Below are positions 1 to 11,880 of a stretch of 64,000 bases of DNA, piece after piece (the stretch's first letter is position 1; every line of letters starts with the position of its first letter). The stretch spans positions 2,046,001-2,110,000 of the forward strand of contig JADANN010000108.1 in assembly GCA_018806985.1 (NCBI GenBank), in the 5' to 3' direction. The notes beneath the pieces are model-generated. The model worked only from the letters and a program-made list of their open reading frames with translations, was not told where the DNA came from and searched no databases. Source of the DNA: Angiostrongylus vasorum. Lineage: Eukaryota > Nematoda > Chromadorea > Rhabditida > Metastrongylidae. The position numbers and the translations under genes are program-made.

Positions 1-780
1 AGCAATGCGCCACACGCACCCTATTTGGACACACAACGTTTTGAGTGTCAAATAATTAATTAGTTTGGATGTTAAATTATTAACTAGTTGATCAAATTAA
101 TATATGAATGGAATCTCAGTGTTAGTGCTCGTCTAAGCAACTAGTTAAAAGCTCTGATTGTGAATATAGCATCCGAATTACGCAGCACCATCTCGTAGTT
201 TATGGTGAAGATACCAGTGAGACAAGACAGACAATGACAGATCTGGAATTCCCGACACCCTAACTAATTTTGATATTCCGTCAACTAGCTATGGCTATAG
301 TGGTCGAATTTAAGCACACTATTAATGTTTAAGAGCTGACAAGAGCTGGTCAGGACCGCAAGATTCACGAGGTACGCCGTTCAACAACAAGATTGCTACA
401 TCTATTTTGGAAAAACGGCCGCATGGTACTGCATGGCCCTAGCTTTCGCCGCGCATGGTGCGCATTGGCTTCAGTGCCCATCATGTCATGAATTACAGTC
501 TTCTAGTTCCTGTGCTATTGTGGGATGACTGTTGGTCTCTTTCTTCTTGCAAACTATAAAGCGTACAATATGAATTTTCCCGCTAAAACCTGTTACATGT
601 GATATTGAATTATCGATTGGACATGAAAAGCAATAAAGAAACCTCAGGGCGGCAAAACAGATGGCCGGGAAGGAAATGTATTGAAATCAATCCACAACGT
701 CCCCCCATGTGTCAGCTGGCAGTGGAATGGTAAGCAGAACCTAGCCCTCTTAGATAACTACATTTGTAAGTCGATAATAA
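1..780. other. abcf-2 intron, no exon recognised
   Basis: The last abcf-2 exon should encode about 30 residues after [10 protein letters not shown]. No frame here fits it on the minus strand, so this stretch is read as intron. Confidence 0.5.
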
Positions 781-810
781 CACATGTCAACATAGATATG
801 TAAAAAATAC

Positions 811-1233
811 CTGGCTAACAAGTCGGAAATCATGAGATACTAGAATCATCCCTCCCGGAAAACAATTTAGGGCTTCAGCTAAAGCGTCAATTGACTCCAT
901 ATCAAGGTGATTCGTCGGCTCATCAAGCAGAAGAAGATGAGGTTGTTGCCAAGCCAACCACGCAAAAGAAACACGACAACGTTGGCCATCTGACAGTTGT
1001 TTCATCGGACAGACCTTCGAAACATGTATAGTAGGAAGGCAAACGAAACCAGAATCCACAGCATTTCATATAGGACAGAAACCATAAAACCATATAGAAC
1101 TCACCTGCTCTCTGCCGGTGATCCCGTAACGGCCTACAATCTTCCTCATCTCCTCTTTCTCCTTCACTTCCGGAAACGACGACATCATGAATTCAAGGGC
1201 CGACTTCTCAAGCGGAAGCTCCTCATGGAGATG
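811..1233 (-). CDS. abcf-2: abcf-2 exons 8 and 9 (second nucleotide-binding domain, distal part)
   Basis: These two exons encode the distal half of the second ABC cassette. Exon 8 (1233-1105) follows acceptor TTTTGTCAG and reads [10 protein letters not shown]... to [19 protein letters not shown], with donor CAG|GTGAGT. Exon 9 (1014-811) contains [26 protein letters not shown] and LVSHDFRLV, with donor CAG|GTATTT. Exon 7, 14.5 kb upstream, ends RYHQ and exon 8 opens HLH, which is exactly continuous in ABCF2 proteins. That argues for one gene rather than a duplicate or pseudogene. A mis-scaffolded assembly could also explain the distance. Confidence 0.9.
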
Positions 1234-4200
1234 CTGACAAAAGAATATTAGGTTCGGAATCCTCAAAAGAACGTGCTCACAGTGATAAACACAATTCTCC
1301 AGCAAGAATTCTTGTTAAGAACATGGTGGCTTTTGCGCGCTTATCATTGTTCGAATGCACAGTGTTACGCAAAAAAAATTAAGGAATAAAGATCGATAAC
1401 TCGGCACACTTACTTCAAGTCATTTATGCACTTTATTACAACATTCTTGACACGTATTAGTACAGCATGAAAATGAGAAACCGTGAAGGAACGCTAGATA
1501 TTACATGAAAGTTAGGCACAACTGATGTAGGTTCACGTAGAAGTGCACAAACGTGATATTTTGGATATTTTACAAAACTTCAACTACACAATCATTATTT
1601 ATATCTTTGCTTGTCACCCCTGTCGCTTAATTTGCTGACTATATACATGATGGTTAGCAGAATAAGGATGAGTATGAATAACCCTCGATCATCAAGACCA
1701 TTCAGCATGCTAGCCACAGTGGTGGTGGCCGACTGACTTTCATCGTGAGGGCGAGTTTCGTGGCACTTATCCGGTGTATGAACCGCGTCAGGCATGACTC
1801 TGAAAATGTGAACAATTTTTGAATTACGAACGAATTGAATTGTTAAAATTAGGTTTTGGTGACAAAAAAAAAAACGGGGAGCATTGCTTGAATATTTAAT
1901 TACTGTGTAGGTATAAAGTACAAGCAAATGAATTTTCCATTTAGTTTGTTCTAAAAGGGCAGTGACAAGACATACCAATACGCCATCTACTATTGTATGA
2001 AGACCAACACTGCTGAATCAGTTTAGTCATGAAGGCGGAACGTTAACTCCCCTTTCTAATAATGTTTAACACATTAATATAACCTTCATTTGGCTCATGC
2101 GCGTTGTTGCATTGTATCCATACTCGTGTAAGATGTCGCACGAAAAATAGTCTTATCTTTTTATCTTTCATCTTTAGAAAACAGACTAACTAGTTTCTCG
2201 TTTGATTTAACATCTTGTGCTCAAATCGAACATTATGGATTTTACAATGTGCAACTTTCTAACTACTTCCTATTATTATTTTTCACGGCTGGGTATGTGA
2301 AAAACAACCAAAGTGATGCTAAGATATATCCAAAATTTGTACCCCAGGCCAGATCGAAGCGCGATTACCCTTTCTGGGGGCTCACGTATTACGCACGACA
2401 TCACTAAGGTCCTTGTTTCGCCTTTCTCTCAGATTATGGATTTTATTTAGATAAACGACGATTCCGACTAAATTTCACCAGACTTTATCTTTGGGTCCAG
2501 TTAATTCTAATGGAAGAAAAAATGAATGAATTAAAAGCAAATTCTTATAATTTTTCCACATGACTTCAGTGCCGGTGTAAAGCCACAGAAACGACCCGCT
2601 ATATGAACGTAGCATGTGTTTAGCAAAGAGTTAATAAGTGTACTTTGCTGAATTGATTTCAAGGTCACGAGGTTAAGGTTGTAGGTTTGGTGATGATAAA
2701 TAAATTCGTCCTCCCAACGGTTTACCGCCTGATCGTGGCTGGGAGGTGTTCCTGGGTGTCGGACTGCGATGTTCAGCAGAGAGATTCGTCCTCCCGGCAG
2801 GGTCTCCCAAGCTGAGAACCAGTCCGGCGTTTCCATCAGGAAGCCTAGCTAAGAGTAAACCAATACCAGGATCCACCACCGTCCTGGTATCAAAGTCACG
2901 TGGTGGCAAATCTCCTCTGATCCACAAGTACCGCGACTGCCTGTCGTGGTAACGACCTGGGGCAGATTTTGGCTAGGCTGTCCTCGGGATTCCAGGGAAC
3001 CACAACGGCTTAACCAGCAAATCTCCGAAAAATGGTGATTATGCTGGGGCCCGCACAACTAGTGATGACAGGCCGTTCAACTATCAAGTTAGTCAATAAA
3101 CTCGTGGAAGGACCCATTGCCATCAACGACAAACATATATTTAAAGACGACTACCGAAGCAGAACTGCACACAACCATATGGCGAACGTGAGGAAGAACT
3201 AATACGTATAGGAACGATGCAGAAACGTTGACTGTACGAAAAGCACAATGGTCATCGTTACGAATGTTATTCTTCACATCTTTTTCGCAGCAAAATATTA
3301 CCATGATATAGCTCGTGATCACATTTCCACATGTAGCTAAAAAATAAATTTTGCTCATATTCGCTGATTACACAGATAGGCAAAAAAAGAATGAAGTACC
3401 AAAAATCCTTCCACAATTAAATTTTAATCGAATGATGGTTGCAGCCATTATTTCAGTCGCACGATGTAATTTACTAAACCTTGAATTTTATCACCTCACA
3501 TTGCTTCAAGCGTCTACTAAAAAGTCGGCTTGATTCGAATGCGGATTCAAGTGTGGATTTGCCCGCAACTTGAGAATATGTGGAAATCTCTCTATAAATC
3601 AGGTCAATGACGATTTTTATTTGGTGTTTTGCCAAAGCGTGAAGAAGCGTTCCTAGGTTTTCACCACATATAGTTAAAGATTTGTGATTGCAGAGAAGTG
3701 TGCTGCTTTGTGACTCGGATTCTGCCAGGACGACAGCGATTCTTGCAATAGCAGCGAACCCCTACGTTTAGAATTCCCACCACTTGAGGATGATGTGATA
3801 AGTCGAACAATATCGAAATACCCAATCACTGATTATCACATTTTTTGCACATCTCACCAACTAATTGCTGTGAAGACTGACAACAACCAAACTGCTGCTG
3901 AGAACACCTTTAGCAAACCCAAAAGGTGACCGAAAAATTTCGGAGTGAAGTGATAAAAGAGAATGCACACTTCGGAAAAAAATGAAACGTGAAATTTTAA
4001 TGCTATTAATTCCGAATAACCTAACATATTATTACTGAAAATATGTGCCTTGAAGGTGAGGACTTGGACACTGTATTGAAAAGCTTTTGAAGTGTCGACC
4101 CAAAGACAGAAACATTTTTTTCTAGTTTTATACGTCTATCCGACATCACACACTACTGGGATCCCAGCACTTATTTCATTCGATTTGTTCCTCCACATCG

Positions 4201-7200
4201 ATCAATCAAAAGGTTTCCAGGTTATCCGTATACGTTCATTCGCTGCGTGAGCAGCTTAGGCCTTCCGTCCGAATATCGTTGAATGCCGATCAAGTTGTTT
4301 ATCTTTGAAATCCCGGGATAGGCGAGCAAGGGTGCCGCTGACCTCCATCACATGCAGTCGACTGCTTCTATGATTGCATGGAACGTGTAGTGAACGACAA
4401 CACTACTACTTCGACCTAGCTTGCCATTGTTATAAAGGTATAAAGATATAGAGGGTTGGCTACAAAAATCCTTACAGATAAAATCCAGAAAAGTTAAAAC
4501 GAATTTATATTTTTTTAAGTTCCAACAGAAGTGCGAAAGCGGCAAATCACATCGATGTCCTGACTTTTCAAACGGTTCTATGTTTCAAAGGAAAAGTGGA
4601 AAAGTGGATTGCTATGGGTAACAAACAATAAGAATTTTATAGTAAACAGAAAAACTTATTGGCAACGATTCCGTCACCTAGCAAGAGTTGCAAAGCGCTT
4701 CCAACTACTGCCGTATATACTATATACATTTATATATTTATTTACATATATTATATATATATATATCCACGAATTTCCCCCATATGCGGGATCTCGAGCC
4801 GGTTAGTGGCGAAGCTACGTGGCGCGTCACCAGGTGGCGGATAGGGGCTAATCGCGGACCAAATGCGACCTCTGCTTCCCTGACAAGCAGGTGAATCCAA
4901 GGGATGGACTCCCTGTTTCTGCTGCGCCGATTTGGCACATATTTTCTATGTGTGCTAGGCGTGTTCACGCATGGGTGTGTGGGTGCGTTCTCGCTTATGC
5001 GGATTGTATTCTACGAGTCAATTCGGCCAAAAAGCCTGCAATCAAATGAAAAGGGGAGTATGTGGGAGGCGGTTAGGAGTCGCTTCCAACAAATAAACCC
5101 CATGTCCACTCTGGGAGAGCTTGGCAAGCTACCCGTGAGTATACCTAGCACCCACGTTCAGAACCCAGCAAGCTATACGTGAGTGTCAAAATACTAAACA
5201 CAGTGAAAAAAAACGGGCCTCATTCCCCTGACACCGAAAGAGCCCTCAGTTTCGCAGCGTTGGATAGGACGAGTACGGAGAGGCTGCTAAAATCTCAAGG
5301 CCGATGGAAGCTGCCTGGATTACAAAGAACTATGGTGACGATCTGTACCTACAGTGCACGTACACTTTCATCCGAGTCGTCGATAGAAGACTTACTCATG
5401 CAAGCAAGAAGGATAAGGTACGACGTCATCGGCTTGGCCGAGACAAGACGACGCCACCCAACGCCGTTTATGACACCGGAGAAGAACTGTGCCAAGGAAC
5501 ATGCGACAGTAGAGGAGTCGGCGGCGGCGTCGGCGGCGGCGTCGGCGTTCTCGTCAACACGAGTTTGTCCATGAACATCGATTCATTCGAACAGCTTACA
5601 ACCCGAATCGGACGATTACGATTAAAAAGATGTGGATCAGTACCGGCTTAAACAATCTTCGCCGTTTACGCGCCGATATCAAACTATGACGAAGAAGAAG
5701 TCGAAGCGTTTTATATGGACTTGGAGAAGTTCTACAGAAAAGACCATACGTTCTTCAAGGTCATCGTTGGAGATTTCAACTCCAAGATTGGACCAAGGAG
5801 AACGTCTGAAGAACATCACATTGGGACCCATGGATTAGAACGGAACGAACAGGGTGAGGGGCTATCTGAGCTTATCATGGCGACCAAAACCATCCATGGT
5901 AACTCGCAATTCCGGAAGCCCTACCCTCAACGCTGCACGTGGGAGTCTCCCAGTGGAGACTGCCAACGAAATAGATCACATCAAAGTAAATAGAAGGTTT
6001 TGCCTAACCGATGTCGCTGTTGTCCCAAAAATTCTACACGGGATCAGACCACCGTCTCCTTCTTGCAAGATCCTATTTCTTGCGGAAAGGAGAAAATGCC
6101 GCTAAATTCAAAAACCGAAGTCCCAGAACCACCGCAAACTGGGACTTATTCAATTCGTTAGACGGCTGTTGGGAAGATGCCGTTGTCGATAACATCGACG
6201 AAGAATACGATCGGCTCATTCAACATCTTCAAGTTAGCGCTATGAAACCTTAAGTTCGAGAGTCAGCAAGAGACGTCTCTCTCCAGAAACACTCGAACGC
6301 CAGCGTTGAATCGCACGAGCTGCAGGCAACTGCGAACCAACGTCCGAATTTGCAAAACAATGCAGACAGGCAATAAAAAGAAGATCTTAGAGAGAGAAGA
6401 GCAGCAATAATGGAAGAAGCTGCAGAGGCTGGGAAAAGCATTCGCAAAACCCAACGAAGCTTCGCCAATTACAAGACCAAAATGATTGCACTCCGACGCC
6501 CAGACGGAACAGTTACACCGTCCAGAAAGGCAATGGAGAAAATCATTCACGAATACTACTCAGATCTATGAATGCGTCGTTTTCTTGTTCAGCAATCGCG
6601 AGGTTGTTAAACAGCATACATTTACTTCCATAGAAAAACACACAATACAATACAACAGTAGCTGACGTTTCGGCAGTATCGCCTTCTTCAGAGCCGCTTT
6701 TTTTTACGTGCCTTCCAATGAGGGAAGATTAGAACAGCTGATTATAGTTGCATAGTGGCAGTCAACAACCTTATGCGACTATAATCAGCTGTTCTAATTT
6801 TCCTCATTGGAAGGCACGTAAAAAAAAAGCGGCTCTGAAGAAGGCGATACTGCCGAAACGTCAGCTACTGTTGTATTGTATTGTGTGTTTTTCTATGGAA
6901 GTAAATGTATGCTGTTTAACAACCTCGCGATTGCTGAACAAGAAAACGACGCATTCATATTCCAATGCCGAGGTTAATAGAAAGTCGATCCTGGGAACCT
7001 TCGATAGTCACGTCCACCTTCCATCACATGAAATGAAGGAGGATGGATATGTTGTACCACCGGTTCTCCCTTCCGAAATCCGACATGCCATTTCGTCGGT
7101 GAAAAATCGAGTAGCATCAGGACAGGACAGGATAAGATCAGAACACCTGAAGAACCCTCCGCCAGTCCTCGTAAACACACTGGCTCGGCTCTTCACACGT

Positions 7201-10200
7201 TACCTGTCTGAATACAAGGTTCCCTACTCAGTGAAAGACCAGCAATACCGTGTTATTGTTCAGGAAGGGTGCCTTACGCGATATCGGCAACTATCGCCCA
7301 ATCTGCTTGCTGTCTGCCGTCTACAAACTTTTCACTCGGAGTCATCCTAAGCAGCATTGATAGAACAATGGACGAAGAACAGCCATGTGAGCAAGCAGGG
7401 TTTCGGAAAGGACTTGTACGATGGACCACATCCACACGATATCATTGAAGTATCGCGAGAGTACAGAAGACCGCTCTGTCTCACTTTCATCGACTTACAG
7501 AAGGCCTTTGATTCAGTCGAGATAGATGCAGTCTTGGAAGCCCTGGATAGTCAAGGAGTCCCTACTCAGTTACTAAAGATTCTTCGTGAGCTGTACAAAA
7601 ATTTCACAACCAAGGTATCACCATTCTACGACGACATTATCATTGACGTCAAAAGAGGAGTTAGGCAAGGCGATACCATCTCGCCAAAATTATTTACCGC
7701 CACCCTCCAGAACGTCATGGGAACATTGGAATGGGATAATATGGGAGTGAAAATCGATGGTCGGCAGTTACATCATCTTCGCTTTGCTGATGACATCGTC
7801 CTTATACCATCCAACAATTAGCCAGGCGGAACGAATGCTTGCTGACTTTGATAACGCCTGGGAAACATTAGTCTCCGACTATGTTTCACAAAAACGATGC
7901 TCGTGAAAAACTGACTCGTTTCGTATGCCTCATTTACATTCAACGGAATGAACATCTCCGAATGCTCCACCGACGTCTATCAAGGTCTGGAAGTCAACAT
8001 AGTGAAAGCCTTAGCCGCAGATTTGAGCAGGAGGAAGCGAGCGGCCCTCCGCAGCTTTCAAGAGCATCAAGAGAAGGTATAGTGAGTGAACAAAGAACAT
8101 CCGACTATGGCTCTAGTTTTCGACTCCATGACTTTTTACGCCTTAACATACACGTTAGATCCTGGCTGCTATGCAAGTGCCATGAAAGATCACTGTGTTA
8201 TAGAACACGTAATGGGGAAGATTAGTATGCTAGGAGCAACCGGATCACAAAAGTGATAGAAGGGATCCAAAGCTCCGACCCACGTCAATGATCAAAAATC
8301 ACATATGCTGTTCTACACGGCAAACTGTCGAGGATAAGATAAGATGGTCATGCAATGCATATGAACGACAACCGGCTGATAAGAGTCGATAGGGACTGGA
8401 TTGCTCAGGATGTCAAATGCACACCAAGAGGACCACCAACCCGATGGTCAGAGTTTTTCCACGACCCTAAGAAAAAAGATGTAGTGCTCAATGAGTCCCT
8501 ATGGGCAACAAAACCCAATGGTTTACTCTCAAATGCAACAGGGGGAAATGGAAGATTCATTGGCGCCGTTCAAGTCATTCGACGATCAACAGGACGACAG
8601 TTAATAAAAGTGAATATCATTCAGACGTTTTACATGTGATCTCTGTAATCATTTAGCATTAAAACCGCTGAGAAATAAAAGGAACAGTAGCGGATAATTG
8701 AATATAATTGAATAACTTAGAAAAATAATAACAAAGTAATGACAATAATAAAATAACTTGTATGAACAGAATTTATCAAGCGTTTTACAGTATTAAATCC
8801 AAAGGATATTTTTAAGAAACGCGAAGAGCTTCGACGAATAGAAAGAAATTCTAGCTAAAAAATTCAAAAACAAAACAATGCCGGCACGTAGAAATAAATG
8901 CTAGCGTTCCCAATCACTTTTTTTTAGAAGTTGAATTGCAATGGTTACACCAGATCTACCTCATTAACAATTCTTTGTCTCACCTTTTCTACCACATCTA
9001 TTTCCATCTAGAAGATATGAAAATAAAAAAGCAACATACGACGACACTTCCATGTTCTCGGTTTTTCCAACAGCATCCAAGAGGAGCTGTTCCACAGGGG
9101 GATTTGAAGCGTGGCATGTTTTCGAGGTACTCACACGGGCAATGAGGCGAATAGAAGTTGTTGATGCATCAGAGTCGCTTTTGGCATCCATGAATCGTGT
9201 TGTAATCAGTAATTTCGGGGACGGTACCTCTCTCCAATGTTGATAGTTGCTAGGTCTGGTCCATGTTAGGACCAAACGTACTTGCGCATGAGGAGGAATT
9301 TCTCCGTCGCCTGAGGGGAGCGCCTGCAAAGGTAATCTTGCTTACCAAAGTAAGGAGTGACACATATATTTTTGACGAACTCCGCCCCGTATGTATTCTA
9401 TAATGTTCATAATCACTTTAATGGGTTCTAGATTTTTTTTCTGCCGCACTTTGTATATTCACTTGACAATTAGTCGAAAGCATATCAAAATAGTAGGGAT
9501 GGGACCAAAAAACTATTCTCTACACTTGATAGTTTAGAAAAAACCTATCAAAAAATTCCATTGGCTAGCAATTTGAGGAACAACTTATTGTTACTTCATT
9601 TCAATCGTTACAGTCATTTTATAGAATGTGGTTGATATGAAAGTGGTGAAAGAGACTCAACATAAACTGAAAAATACTTTCAAATGAGAAAAGCAATGCA
9701 TTTGCAATATGGACCATAGCAATACAAAGCAAACAGTAGCATACATATTTACAGAAGTGATTCATACTCACGGAACGATAGACCAAAGCCTTTCCTACAA
9801 TCCTGTAATGGTCGCTCAAATTCCCTATTTATCAAAAGCACATTTTCTGTTGTAAAAAAAACTAAAATGATCAGCAGATGAAAGACTGCACGTAATCGGT
9901 CGGCCCAGGCACGAAAAAAAAATGCCGTGGCGGAGTCAAAAGAATCTCTCGTTCAGAAAGATTGGCTATGAAATTTTCGTCTATGTAACCGAATAATTCG
10001 TGAATAGAGGATTCTGTTAACGACTTCGAATGTACGTCAAATAATATGTGTCATAAATTCCACGAAGCATTTACTGAAATGATGAAAGTTGAAAATGGAC
10101 GTACTGAAACATTGCTACCAACGTTGCTCTTCAATTTAAAGTAAAGCGCACGATCTGATATGTTGCATAGTAAAAGCTGGACACGAGCCATGTTTGGACG

Positions 10201-11840
10201 GTCAACAATTACGCGAAATGTAAGAACAGTTGCCTTTATATTCCTTCTTACAGACCCTCCTGAAACTGGTGTTTGTGTCTTTTCTGATGCTAGTTTAGCA
10301 GCAACGCCAGTGGTAGGAGGAATAACATGCGTTGCTTTGTCGTCAGGAACCTGATCTGATAGGTGCTTACCAAGATGGGCTGAAAATGACTACGTACAGT
10401 AGGATATCAACGGTGAGATGCCATACATAAGATCTACACTAAATATCTGCTAAACTGTCAAGGCGACACATACTCATCCACAAAATGCATAGTATGACCG
10501 TAAATACATAGGGAAAAAAAATCATTACTGAAACCGCGCTTACATAAATTCCACATTAATTCGTTCCTATGCGGGCACACACTCAATTACAAGCTAAACA
10601 GCATCATTTATAACAGCAAATATTGATAGAACCACGACAGCGGTGAGATTGAAGATCTTTATTATCACATTGGAGACGGAACTGGTTTCTCTATAGCAAG
10701 CGGTAGTTTCTCGACTTCTAAAACATTTCGAGAGTTCAGGACCTCATAAGCTTACATCAGAGATTCCGCTCTATCCTATTAATCACAAATACCACACTGT
10801 GCTACTTCAGATTCAGTGGTATTTAAAATTGAAAATTCCAGAAAGTTGTCAACGAAATTCATGCTTTCAAAATTTCCAACGAAATAGCGAAATTTGCTAA
10901 CGACATTTTGGAACATCAATATGTCATGTCAGAAGAAATTCTACTTGCTTATTCGCAATCATGGAAATGTGATCTTTGAACCAACGATGCGGAAGATGGG
11001 CCCGTTTACAGCTACAGAAAGTGGGGACTACACAGTGGTAAAACAGGAAGATTCCTACTCGCTAGGTAAAGAATTGTATGTTCTAAGAATTCCATATTTT
11101 TATGGGAACTGGTAGCGCAATGTCAGTAATGCTTCAATTGTGTACCAGGGCCACCACCCCACCCTCTTGTCCTGCTGAGGTGGACAAATTGGTAGTACAA
11201 AGAATATTCTGGGAAAAGCTGACGGCCTCTAATTCACATGGTAACCACAGCTATCTCATGATTCGATGGAGTATCTACTCGACCACAAAACAGTTCCAAG
11301 ATCTTCACGGATGGTGGGCATGAGATAATGAAACGAATACAAGCGCTGATATACGTAGAGTGTGGTTCAAATGATGTCGGGTCAGGTAATAACAAGTACT
11401 AGTTTTCAAAGCAGTTAATAGAAACCGCTATGAAATGAGATATGTTTATTTAAAGTTGATATACGAGTCGTATACAACAAACATGGGACCGATCTCCGCG
11501 CCCCAGGCTCACCAAGCCCTTCATCCCACGGGGTCGGCAAATTGGTAACATACTTCTCTGGGAGGATAGCAGCACTGGCTCGATACATCGATAGGCCACC
11601 GCGAGACATTGTATAAGTCAGATCTGCAATCAGTAGTCTCTAACGATGAAGTCAAATGCATGGTGCACCCCTCAGGAAATGATCACGTCGAGTGCTTTAG
11701 TCTTTTTATCCTTTTATGAGACCTATGAAGGTTATTTTGAGATTTAGGTTTGCAAAAACCTCAGAAAAAACCTTTCGCTGAAATGTTACATACATATGAA
11801 TGTATATACGTAGTTACACATATATCTCTGCATATATGCA

Positions 11841-11880
<40 letters not shown>

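Larger units (their letters stand above)
4793..8640 (+). mobile_element. RTE-class non-LTR retrotransposon, copy 1 (defective)
   Basis: Inserted in the large abcf-2 intron in the opposite orientation. Order: 5' leader sharing the start CTCGAGCCGGTTAGT with copy 2; APE-type endonuclease remains (5179-6253; GDFNSKIG); a linker; a palindromic insertion (6567-6959); reverse transcriptase (6972-7870; [27 protein letters not shown] and an intact FADD box in [10 protein letters not shown]); C-terminal region to about 8640. Several frameshifts and a TAA in the endonuclease make it non-autonomous. No LTRs are seen. The end is set where similarity to copy 2 stops. Confidence 0.88.

Noticed and set aside
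9046..9330. Plus-strand 63-69 aa ORFs over the nested MSP exon
   Set aside because: They are shadows; the minus frame has the domain, splice sites and phase.
10160..10354. 64-aa plus-strand ORF
   Set aside because: Antisense shadow of the MSP-domain exon at 10355-10105.
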